Shown: positions 17,350-24,893 of the stretch, one piece after another
How positions within the stretch are numbered: the stretch's first letter is position 1
Layout: each line of letters opens with the position of its first letter
Assembly: GCA_947499095.1 (NCBI GenBank)
Contig: CANMMR010000002.1
Span: 310,001-374,000 of the forward strand
Direction of reading: 5' to 3'
Origin: an uncultured Erythrobacter sp.
Lineage (GTDB): Bacteria > Pseudomonadota > Alphaproteobacteria > Sphingomonadales > Sphingomonadaceae
DNA length: 64,000 nucleotides
The notes under the pieces: model-generated
Told to the model about the DNA's origin: nothing
The model's database searches: none
What the model saw: the letters and a program-made list of their open reading frames with translations, nothing else
Program-made: the position numbers and the translations under genes

Positions 17350-19551
17350 TCAGGGGGTGCGGGCGGCCCCGCGCGGCACCAGCCATAAGGCAAGGCCGTA
17401 GAGCAGCAGCGTGGCGATCAGCAGGTTGTTGTACCCGCTGAACAGCGCGAGATACTCGAGGCAGCCGCCCACGATGGTCCCGATCAGGTTCAGCGCGAAG
17501 GCGCTCTGCGAATTGGACGATTCCCGGAAGCGCTTCGCGAAAGCGATATTCGCGAGATAGATCGGCAGAAAGGCCAGAACCGTTCCTGCGATCAGACGCG
17601 GCCAGAAGGACAGCGCGAGCAGCCATTCGGGCTTGATCACCCAAGCCGCGGCCAGCGACACCGCGATCGCGGCAAACACGACCTTCAGCGGCGGAGTCTT
17701 GAACTTGCGCTCGGTCTCGACCGCAGCGAGCACCACCACGAGTACGCCTGCGAAGACGAGCGCGTTCACGAACCAGGTGGTGCCGAACAGCAGCGCAAAG
17801 GTCGCAATGTTCTTCGTCTCGAGCAGCAGAAAGGCTGCGCCCATGAAGAACAGATCGGCATAGGGGCGCATTTCTTTCAGCGGCCCACCAAGCACGCGGA
17901 CGGTCAGCACGGTGACGGCGAGGATGCCGAACAGCGTGATCGCATAGAGCGGCGGGAAGCCGTTACCGCGGAAATAGAGGAACGGCGCATCGTCGCTGAC
18001 TGTGCCGATTTCCTCGGCGGAGGCGCCGGGTGTCCACGCAGTGCCGCAGGTCTGCGACGATTCTTGCTTGGCGACCGAGATGACGGCCTGCTGCCCGGCG
18101 AAGGTGTCGACACAGGGCGCATGACCGAAGGCCTTGGCGGCGGTACCGGCCAAGCGATCGATCAGCCAGTCCTCGCGGTAGTAATTGTACATGGCGAAAG
18201 CACCGTCCTCGGTCAGCACGCGGTTGACCGATTGCAGCGCTTCGTCGGTGAAGAGGAAGCTTTCGAGGCGGATCTGCGACGCGCCGCTCACCAGCGTCAG
18301 TGAGTCAGGCAGAGCAAAGAGCACCAGATCGTATTTCTTGTCGGTGTTCTGCAGGAATGCGCGGCCATCATCGACATGGCGTGTGACGCGCGGATCGTCA
18401 TAGGGGCGGTCGATATTGTGCGCCGCGCCCAGTTCCATGATGACGGGATCGATATCGACCGCATCGACCGATTGCGCTCCTTTGGAGAGCGCGATGGCAA
18501 CGTCCGAGCCGGACCCTGCGCCGATAATCAGAACATTGCCGAGATCGCCGACCGGTAGGCGGTTGTAAGGCATCTCGTAGATGTGTTCGCCCTGCTCGAT
18601 CTTCCACTGGGCGGGAGCCATCAGCTGGTGCGGAACGCGGTTGGCGCGGATTTCCATGAAGCCCGGCATGCCTTCCTTGGCCGTGGTTTCGACCTTGTAA
18701 TAGGGCGACCAGTAGATGTCGTCGCGCAGGCTCTCCTGACCCAGTGGCACCAGCAGGGCCACGCACCAGGCAAGGCTGACCAGGCGGCGCTTGGGATCGG
18801 TTAGAACCAGATAGGGTACGATGGCCATCAGGCCCCAGACGATTGAAGGCGCGCGCAGGAAGCTGAGCGCCGTAAAAGTCAGGATGCCGGCGAGCGAACC
18901 GATGAGGTCCCAGCGATAGGCGGTGAGCGGGGTCAGTTTGGCAAAGCAGCGTCCGACCAGCTCGGCTGGACCGGCGAGGATGGCAGCAACCGTCACGAAA
19001 ACTAGGGGAAGCGCGAGCCACGCGGGCGGGCCGTAAACCTTGAGCGAGGAGAAATAGATGATGTCGGAGCCGCTCTGCTCGATCGTGACAGGGAACTTGA
19101 CCACCGCGATGACCAGGATTGCCAGTAGCGGCAGCGAAAGCGGCCAGATCGACCAGCTCTTGCGGCTGATCAGGAAACCGGCGCCGATGCCGAGGAACGA
19201 GCCGAGCAGGACGAAATTCGAGAAATAGGACAGGTGCACGACATTGGCGCCCAGCCAGCGGATCAGTGCCAGCTCCACGAACAGCATCGTGAATGCGGCA
19301 AGGATCAGCCGGCGGACTACCGCCGGATTGTCGTCGATCGCTTTCTCCGCAGTCGTTTGAGTTCCATTGCCTCCAGCGAATGCGGCGTTGTCGGCAGTGA
19401 TGTCGGTCAATTCATTTCCCCCCGGTGTCGGGCGTGTATCGCCCACCGTTTGCCGGGTGCTATCGGAAGTATGGTTACCAGCGGGTAAAGATGTCGCGCC
19501 GATGCGGCGAGCCTGTGGGCCGAAAGGGCGGACGGTAGACAATTCGGCCAT
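17350..19551 (-). CDS. membrane-embedded spermidine-synthase-like protein
   Basis: The 733-residue product has about seven hydrophobic helices (roughly residues 80-275), a soluble central domain (about 280-535) and about seven more helices to the C-terminus. The central domain has a SAM-type Rossmann motif (IIGAGSGSD, near 343-350) and an acidic DIDP, as in spermidine synthases and related methyltransferases. Substrate and direction are unknown. The first 75 residues are low-complexity and the ATG at 19551 lacks a good ribosome site. A TTG at 19410 is preceded by GGGGGGAA and would give 686 residues; that may be the true start. It diverges from a small secreted-protein gene. Confidence 0.8.
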   Translation of the reverse strand: MAELSTVRPFGPQARRIGATSLPAGNHTSDSTRQTVGDTRPTPGGNELTDITADNAAFAGGNGTQTTAEKAIDDNPAVVRRLILAAFTMLFVELALIRWLGANVVHLSYFSNFVLLGSFLGIGAGFLISRKSWSIWPLSLPLLAILVIAVVKFPVTIEQSGSDIIYFSSLKVYGPPAWLALPLVFVTVAAILAGPAELVGRCFAKLTPLTAYRWDLIGSLAGILTFTALSFLRAPSIVWGLMAIVPYLVLTDPKRRLVSLAWCVALLVPLGQESLRDDIYWSPYYKVETTAKEGMPGFMEIRANRVPHQLMAPAQWKIEQGEHIYEMPYNRLPVGDLGNVLIIGAGSGSDVAIALSKGAQSVDAVDIDPVIMELGAAHNIDRPYDDPRVTRHVDDGRAFLQNTDKKYDLVLFALPDSLTLVSGASQIRLESFLFTDEALQSVNRVLTEDGAFAMYNYYREDWLIDRLAGTAAKAFGHAPCVDTFAGQQAVISVAKQESSQTCGTAWTPGASAEEIGTVSDDAPFLYFRGNGFPPLYAITLFGILAVTVLTVRVLGGPLKEMRPYADLFFMGAAFLLLETKNIATFALLFGTTWFVNALVFAGVLVVVLAAVETERKFKTPPLKVVFAAIAVSLAAAWVIKPEWLLALSFWPRLIAGTVLAFLPIYLANIAFAKRFRESSNSQSAFALNLIGTIVGGCLEYLALFSGYNNLLIATLLLYGLALWLVPRGAARTP

Positions 19552-19572
19552 TCACGCTATCTTGTGTCGAGT

Positions 19573-19845
19573 ATGCTGAAGCGCCTGCTCACATTTCTGG
19601 CGATCATCACGGGCCTGACCGCGGTCGGTGCGCCAGTGTATGTGTCTGCGGCAGGAACGCTCGGCGTCGCGCTGGAGCAGAGCCAGCGGGCCGACCAGCC
19701 GGCCAAGGGCGACATCGCCACCTGCGAAGAGCGGGAGCGGCAGCGCAAGGCGCGCGGTGAGAAAACGCGTCCGTGTCGGGCGGCCAGTACCGTCACCGTG
19801 GTCATCCCGACCGTGATGTTCGGGCCCGACCGCGCCTTCGAATAA
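19573..19845 (+). CDS. small predicted exported protein (90 aa)
   Basis: This 90-residue product begins with a convincing signal peptide: a basic start (MLKRLLT), a hydrophobic core and an AA-G cleavage region near residue 28. The mature part is highly charged (EERERQRKARGEK), holds two cysteines about 20 residues apart that could pair in the periplasm, and ends in a short hydrophobic stretch. A GTG three codons upstream is an alternative start. I do not recognise a family. It is divergent from the spermidine-synthase-like gene and precedes secA. Confidence 0.6.
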   Translation: MLKRLLTFLAIITGLTAVGAPVYVSAAGTLGVALEQSQRADQPAKGDIATCEERERQRKARGEKTRPCRAASTVTVVIPTVMFGPDRAFE

Positions 19846-19944
19846 GGCCTCTACCGCGCCAGTATTCCAAGACCCGGCACCGCAGGCGTGCGCGGGCATT
19901 CCATCTATAGACACAGCCTACCAGATTCAGGGGCACCCCGTTCC

Positions 19945-22710
19945 ATGTTCAATTCCGTGATGAAAGCCGTCTTCGGCTCGTCCAACGATCGTTACGTCAA
20001 ATCACTCGGCAAGATCGTCGACCAGATAAACGCGCTCGAGCCGCAATTGCAGGCTCTTTCCGACGAAGAGCTGGCAGCCCAAACCGAGAAGTTCCGCGCG
20101 CAGCTGGCCGATGGCAAGACGCTGGACGACATTCTGCCCGAAGCCTTTGCCACCGTGCGCGAAGCTTCGGTCCGCGTGCTCGGCATGCGCCATTTCGATG
20201 TGCAAATGGTCGGCGGTATCGTGCTCCACCGCGGCGAGATCGCGGAGATGAAGACCGGCGAGGGCAAGACGCTGGTTTCGACTCTTGCGACCTATCTCAA
20301 CGCCATCGAGGGCAAGGGCGTCCACGTCGTCACGGTCAACGATTACCTCGCTCGCCGCGACGCCGAATGGATGGGCTGCTTGCATCAGTTCCTCGGTCTC
20401 ACGGTCGGGGTGATCGTTCCGAACCTCAACGAGTTCGAGCGGCGTGAAGCCTACAACTCCGACGTTACCTACTCGACCAATAACGAGCTCGGCTTCGATT
20501 ACCTGCGCGACAATATGAAGCACGAGCGCAGCCAGATGGTGCAGCGCCCCTTTAATTTTGCGGTAATCGACGAAGTCGATTCGATCCTGATCGACGAAGC
20601 GCGCACCCCGCTGATCATCTCCGGTCCGACCGAGGACAAGTCCGACCTTTATATCTCGATCGACGAGGTGGTGAAGACCTTCCCCGAGGACTGGTACGAG
20701 AAGGACGAGAAGCAGCGCAGCATCCAGCTAACCGAAGAAGGCACCGAGGAGGTCGAGAAGCTCCTCATCGAGCGCGGCCTGCTCGAAACCGAGAACCTCT
20801 ACGACGTGGAGAACACCCAGGTCGTGCACCATCTCGACCAGGCGCTGCGTGCCGTGCACATGTTCAAGAAAGACACCGACTACATCGTCAAGGATGACAA
20901 GGTCGTCATCATCGACGAGTTTACCGGCCGCATGATGGACGGCCGCCGTTGGTCGAACGGCCTGCACCAAGCAGTCGAGGCCAAGGAAGGCGTGAAGATC
21001 GAGCCGGAAAACCAGACGCTCGCCTCGATCACCTTCCAGAACTATTTTCGCATGTATCCCAAGCTCTCCGGCATGACCGGGACGGCAGCCACCGAAGCGG
21101 CGGAATTCTGGGACATTTACAAGATGAATGTGGTCGAGATTCCGACCAACGTTCCCGTCCAGCGCATCGACGAGGACGACGAGTTCTACAAGAACACGCA
21201 GGACAAGTTCCGCGCCATCGCCAAGGCGATACGCGAGAAGAACGAGATCGGCCAGCCGGTCTTGGTCGGCACGGTCTCGATCGAAAAGTCCGAACTGCTG
21301 AGCGAATTCCTCAACCAGGAAGGCGTGGAGCACGAGATCCTGAATGCCCGCCAGCACGAGCGTGAAGCGCATATCGTGGCCCAAGCGGGCCGCATCGGCG
21401 CCGTCACCATCGCAACCAACATGGCCGGTCGCGGTACCGACATCCAGCTCGGCGGCAACGTCGATTTCCGTATCGGCGACGAGCTGGCCGACATGCCGGA
21501 CGGACCCGAAAAAGACGCGGCGATCGCGAAGATCAAGGACGAGGTTGCGGAGGAAAAGCAGCGCGTGCTCGATGCAGGCGGGCTGTTCGTGCTCGGCACC
21601 GAGCGCCATGAGAGCCGCCGGATCGACAACCAGTTGCGCGGCCGTTCGGGCCGCCAGGGCGATCCCGGCCTGAGCCGGTTCTACCTCTGTCTCGAAGACG
21701 ACCTGCTCCGTATCTTCGGCCCGGATACGCTGTTCTCGAAGATGATGAACTCCAACCTCGAGGATGGCGAAGCCATCGGGTCCAAGTGGCTCTCCAAGGC
21801 CATCGAGACCGCTCAAAAGAAGGTCGAGGCGCGCAATTACGAGGTCCGCAAGCAGGTCGTCCAGTACGACGATGTGATGAACGACCAGCGCAAGGTCATC
21901 TATGAACAACGCGCCGAGATCATGGACAGCGAAGCGGTCGACGATGTGGTCGTCGATATGCGCCACGATGCTATCAATTCGCTGGTGTCCAATGCGTGCC
22001 CCCCGGGCTCCTATCCTGAACAGTGGGATATCGAAGGCCTCAAGCAACAGACCGAAGAGGTTCTCGGGATGAATTTCCCGCTGGACGAGTGGCTCCAGGA
22101 AGAGCAGGTCGAGCCGGAGATCATCGAAGAGCGCATCCGCGAGGCTGCCGACCAGGCGATGGACAGCAAGCTCGCTTCGGGCGATGCAGCCATGTGGCGC
22201 CGGATCGAGAAGAGCATCCTGCTGCAGGAACTCGACAGCGAGTGGAAGGATCACCTCGCCACGCTCGATGCGCTGCGGCAGGTCGTGGGCCTGCGTGCCC
22301 ATGCGCAAAAGCAGCCGCTCAACGAGTACAAGCAGGAAGCCTTCACCCTGTTCGAAAGCATGCTCGACAAGCTGCGCGAAACGGTGACCAACAAGCTGCT
22401 GCGTATCGAACTTCGCGAGCCGGAGCCGCTGCCGCCGATCGACCTGCCCGAACTGCCGGACTTCCTGACCGGCCATATCGATCCCCTCACCGGCCTCGAC
22501 AATTCGGACGACGGCGACGGATCGGAAAGTCGCAAGGCGCTCTTCGGCGCGTTGGCAGGTAGCTCGCAGGCAGCTGTCGGCCCCGGCGGTTCGGCGACGG
22601 AAAACCCCTATGCCGGTATGAACATCAGCCGCAACGCGCCGTGCCCGTGTGGCTCTGGCAACAAGTACAAGCATTGTCACGGTGCGATCGGAGCCGCCCC
22701 GCAGGTTTGA
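19945..22710 (+). CDS. secA: preprotein translocase ATPase SecA
   Basis: The 921-residue motor protein drives Sec-dependent export through SecYEG. Walker A MKTGEGKT is at 102-109 and the DEVD box at 209-212. The [14 protein letters not shown] segment RSGRQGDPG is present, and the C-terminus has the SecB/lipid-binding zinc motif [14 protein letters not shown]. The ATG at 19945 gives the classical [16 protein letters not shown] start; the open frame further upstream is not conserved. The end of the gene faces a convergent GNAT gene across a shared hairpin. Confidence 0.97.
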   Translation: MFNSVMKAVFGSSNDRYVKSLGKIVDQINALEPQLQALSDEELAAQTEKFRAQLADGKTLDDILPEAFATVREASVRVLGMRHFDVQMVGGIVLHRGEIAEMKTGEGKTLVSTLATYLNAIEGKGVHVVTVNDYLARRDAEWMGCLHQFLGLTVGVIVPNLNEFERREAYNSDVTYSTNNELGFDYLRDNMKHERSQMVQRPFNFAVIDEVDSILIDEARTPLIISGPTEDKSDLYISIDEVVKTFPEDWYEKDEKQRSIQLTEEGTEEVEKLLIERGLLETENLYDVENTQVVHHLDQALRAVHMFKKDTDYIVKDDKVVIIDEFTGRMMDGRRWSNGLHQAVEAKEGVKIEPENQTLASITFQNYFRMYPKLSGMTGTAATEAAEFWDIYKMNVVEIPTNVPVQRIDEDDEFYKNTQDKFRAIAKAIREKNEIGQPVLVGTVSIEKSELLSEFLNQEGVEHEILNARQHEREAHIVAQAGRIGAVTIATNMAGRGTDIQLGGNVDFRIGDELADMPDGPEKDAAIAKIKDEVAEEKQRVLDAGGLFVLGTERHESRRIDNQLRGRSGRQGDPGLSRFYLCLEDDLLRIFGPDTLFSKMMNSNLEDGEAIGSKWLSKAIETAQKKVEARNYEVRKQVVQYDDVMNDQRKVIYEQRAEIMDSEAVDDVVVDMRHDAINSLVSNACPPGSYPEQWDIEGLKQQTEEVLGMNFPLDEWLQEEQVEPEIIEERIREAADQAMDSKLASGDAAMWRRIEKSILLQELDSEWKDHLATLDALRQVVGLRAHAQKQPLNEYKQEAFTLFESMLDKLRETVTNKLLRIELREPEPLPPIDLPELPDFLTGHIDPLTGLDNSDDGDGSESRKALFGALAGSSQAAVGPGGSATENPYAGMNISRNAPCPCGSGNKYKHCHGAIGAAPQV

Positions 22711-22716
22711 GAATGA

Positions 22717-22747
22717 GCAGCCCCGCTTCTAAGTGGTGCGGGGCTGC
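22717..22747. terminator. bidirectional hairpin between secA and the GNAT gene
   Basis: A perfect 10-bp stem, GCAGCCCCGC (22717-22726) with GCGGGGCTGC (22738-22747), begins seven bases after the secA stop. The GNAT stop codon (22729-22731) lies in its loop, so the last GNAT codons form one arm. Neither side has a strong T tract. Confidence 0.65.
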
Positions 22748-23346
22748 CTGACCATCGGAACGAGGGGCGGGGCGCCTTCTTCTGGAACGATCGGGTCGCC
22801 CATCTCCTCGAATCCGCAACTGGCGTAGAAACCGCGGTTGGCCGGGTTCGAATTTTCGAGATAGGCGATTGTCCCGGTGCGGTCGCAGGCATCAAGCACG
22901 GGCGTGATCAGCTTGCGCCCCAAGCCTTTGCCCCGCGCCGATTGCCGCACGCCGATGCTGAACAGGTAGGCGTGCTCGAAAACCGGATGGCGTGCTGCCA
23001 TCGCTTGTCCGGTCCGCTTGCCTCGGGCGACTGCACTTCGGCCGGATTTGAAGATCGTGGGAATAGCGAAGGCTGCATAATCCATGCGTGTGAAGTTGCC
23101 GTCGCCTCCGGGCATCATCCACATGCACGCACCATCATCGCCGCTGATGTAGCAATAGCCTCGTGGAGCATAGATGCGGCGGGCCTGCATCCGGAATAGA
23201 TGTTCGATGCCGGCGAAGTTGCCGAACATCCAATTGTTAAACGGGTCGTCGCGGAAAGCATCGGCGGTGATGTCGCCCAGTCGTCGCGCCTCGCCTGTTC
23301 CCGCTCGGCTCAGCCCATCGCCAAGGACAATATCGTCTGCTGTCAT
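22729..23346 (-). CDS. GNAT family N-acetyltransferase
   Basis: This 205-residue protein has the acetyl-CoA-binding motif A as IGVRQSARGKGLGRKLI (the R-x-x-G-x-G/A pattern) and the later NPANRGFYASCGFEEMG segment of motif B, both typical of GNAT enzymes. The N-terminal part contains a cysteine-methionine-rich patch (CMWMMPGG) as in several uncharacterised relatives. The substrate is unknown. The last codons overlap the terminator hairpin shared with secA. The gene diverges from the TauE/SafE gene over 67 bases. Confidence 0.88.
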   Translation of the reverse strand: MTADDIVLGDGLSRAGTGEARRLGDITADAFRDDPFNNWMFGNFAGIEHLFRMQARRIYAPRGYCYISGDDGACMWMMPGGDGNFTRMDYAAFAIPTIFKSGRSAVARGKRTGQAMAARHPVFEHAYLFSIGVRQSARGKGLGRKLITPVLDACDRTGTIAYLENSNPANRGFYASCGFEEMGDPIVPEEGAPPLVPMVRQPRTT

Positions 23347-23413
23347 CGCAATTTCCCCCGATGGTAAGCTAGCGGGATGGGTCGGTGCGGTCTAGTCGGA
23401 CGAAATACCGCTC

Positions 23414-24142
23414 TTGATCCTCGCCTTCTTCGTCACCGCGCTGCTCTACGCGAGCGTCGGATACGGTGGCGGCTCGACCTACACTGCGCTCTTGGCGCTG
23501 TCCGGCTTGGATTACCGGATCCTTCCGTTGCTTTCGCTCTCCTGCAACATCGTCGTAGTCGCCGGCAGCACCGCGCGGTTCGCGCGGGCCGGCGTTACGC
23601 CCTGGCGAGGCGCGGGGCTTCTCACAGCGCTCGCCGCTCCTGCGGCGCTTATGGGAGGATTGACTCCTATCTCCGAAACAGTCTTCCTCATGATCTTGGG
23701 CCTGAGCCTTCTGTTTGCCGGTGGAGCCTTGCTCCTGAAGCAGAACGTATCGTCTGCGGCGCCAGCCAAGGCTGCGCGCTTCATGCCGTTCCTAGCAATA
23801 CCGCTCGGCTATCTGGCGGGACTGGTCGGGATCGGCGGCGGCATTTTCCTTGCGCCAATCCTGCATCTTGTACGCTGGAATTCGGCTAAAGCCGTGGCGG
23901 CGACCGCCAGCCTGTTCATCCTGGTGAATTCGATGTTGGGGCTCGTGGGTCAGACCATCAAGGGTGGCACGGGACGGATCGCCGCTGCCATCGACCCAGG
24001 CCTCCCGCTGCTGGTAGCCGTCGCGATGGGAGGGCAGATCGGCAGCCTTCTGGCGCTCAAATACGTACCGCAAGGCTGGATACGGCTTGGCACTGCGGCG
24101 CTGACCATCTGGGTCGGCGCACGCCTGCTACTGACAATGTAG
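23414..24142 (+). CDS. sulfite exporter TauE/SafE family permease
   Basis: The 242-residue protein consists mostly of hydrophobic helices (about eight) with the paired repeats of the TauE/SafE family: SVGYGGGSTYTALLAL near the N-terminus and LVGIGGGIFLAPIL in the second half. Members export sulfite, sulfoacetate or related organic anions; the substrate here is unknown. There is no ATG at the expected place, so the TTG at 23414 is the best start. A stop codon lies in frame 21 bases upstream. The gene ends two bases before the distal boundary of the integrated island and so belongs to the chromosome backbone. Confidence 0.85.
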   Translation: MILAFFVTALLYASVGYGGGSTYTALLALSGLDYRILPLLSLSCNIVVVAGSTARFARAGVTPWRGAGLLTALAAPAALMGGLTPISETVFLMILGLSLLFAGGALLLKQNVSSAAPAKAARFMPFLAIPLGYLAGLVGIGGGIFLAPILHLVRWNSAKAVAATASLFILVNSMLGLVGQTIKGGTGRIAAAIDPGLPLLVAVAMGGQIGSLLALKYVPQGWIRLGTAALTIWVGARLLLTM

Positions 24143-24143
24143 A

Positions 24144-24163
24144 GAAAATGGCTCCGAGTTGGA
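24144..24163. repeat. distal attachment-site copy of the island (decayed tRNA-Asn 3' end)
   Basis: GAAAATGGCTCC followed directly by GAGTTGGA repeats the sequence at 34089-34110, where the same blocks are separated by CC at the tRNA-Asn 3' end. The match and its position two bases after a backbone gene mark it as the far end of an element integrated at that tRNA. The 2-base deletion shows decay or an imperfect junction. Confidence 0.75.
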
Positions 24164-24235
24164 ATATAACCCGTTTTCACTAAATATCAGAAATCGCTGA
24201 TATATATTCTATGTCATATGAGTAAAAAATGGAGC

Positions 24236-24256
24236 GTTCCCCCACTCGTTCCCCCA
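24236..24256 (+). repeat. paired GTTCCCCCA repeat, left end (candidate integrase arm sites)
   Basis: GTTCCCCCA occurs at 24236-24244 and 24248-24256, about 90 bases inside the left boundary. A matching pair in the same orientation lies just inside the right end (33958-33978). An AT-rich stretch with inverted repeat ATATCAG/CTGATAT (24184-24203) lies between this pair and the boundary. Confidence 0.6.
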
Positions 24257-24308
24257 CCGTGTGATGGAAGGCGGCGAACATGGGCGAGCCATAGGGCCGT
24301 GCAAATCG

Positions 24309-24854
24309 CTACATTGCATTGGTGTTGCGGTCGGCCAGTGAACTAAGAAGTGCCTTTGCAGCATCACCATCGAGCCAACCTGCTGCCCGCGCATTGCCAG
24401 AGATTTCATTGGCACTACGGGCGAAGATGACGTCTGTTCCAGAAACGCTGACAAGTGCGATTGCCATCTTGGCAGTTGACCGCCTGTCGTGCCCTTCAAG
24501 GAATGACATTGTGAAGGCAGCATTGCCCGGAAGACTGGAGAGCCGCTCTACGGCGTCGGTGAAACCGAAGCGGGTCGCTAAGTCCTCGACCTCTGAAACT
24601 CGATGGGCAGTAATCGTTGGCGTTGCGCCATCACCGTTGCAGGCGCTGTATGCCTCCCTCCATTGGGCTTTCAGCGTTGGGTCGACCGCTGCGGTTTGCG
24701 CAAGTTGAATAGAAATCCGCTCGTTCAACTGTCTCAGCTTTAGCAGATCGGGCGAGGCGTCCGTTGCCTCACCTTTTCGTCCTCCTCTGAGGTTCGACTT
24801 CGCGGTGCTAACATGGACTAAGGAGCTGCCTCCTAGATAACTATTTCTGCCCAT
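24309..24854 (-). CDS. hypothetical protein downstream of the type ISP gene (181 aa)
   Basis: I do not recognise this 181-residue protein. It is soluble, with a glycine-serine-rich start, a probable helical region (LLKLRQLNERISIQLAQTA), and a C-terminal half with a mixed alpha/beta look (FTMSFLEGHDRRSTAKMAIALVSVSGTDVIFARSANEI). There is no signal peptide and no membrane segment. TGAGGA lies eight bases before the ATG, a good ribosome site, so the gene is very likely real. It begins 39 bases after the stop of the restriction-modification gene on the same strand and is the last gene of the island operon. Its position makes a role linked to restriction, immunity or element maintenance possible, but nothing in the sequence proves it. 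Confidence 0.7.
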   Translation of the reverse strand: MGRNSYLGGSSLVHVSTAKSNLRGGRKGEATDASPDLLKLRQLNERISIQLAQTAAVDPTLKAQWREAYSACNGDGATPTITAHRVSEVEDLATRFGFTDAVERLSSLPGNAAFTMSFLEGHDRRSTAKMAIALVSVSGTDVIFARSANEISGNARAAGWLDGDAAKALLSSLADRNTNAM

Positions 24855-24893
24855 TGCAAAATCCTCACGTTACCGCGTTGGCCCACGTCGCCA

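Noticed and set aside
20728..22680. 650-codon minus-strand open frame
   Set aside because: It is antisense to secA, which is complete and has every motif.
24143..24308. An additional small gene in the left end of the island
   Set aside because: No frame with a ribosome site and sensible composition was found; the stretch holds the attachment copy, an AT-rich inverted repeat and the arm-site pair.
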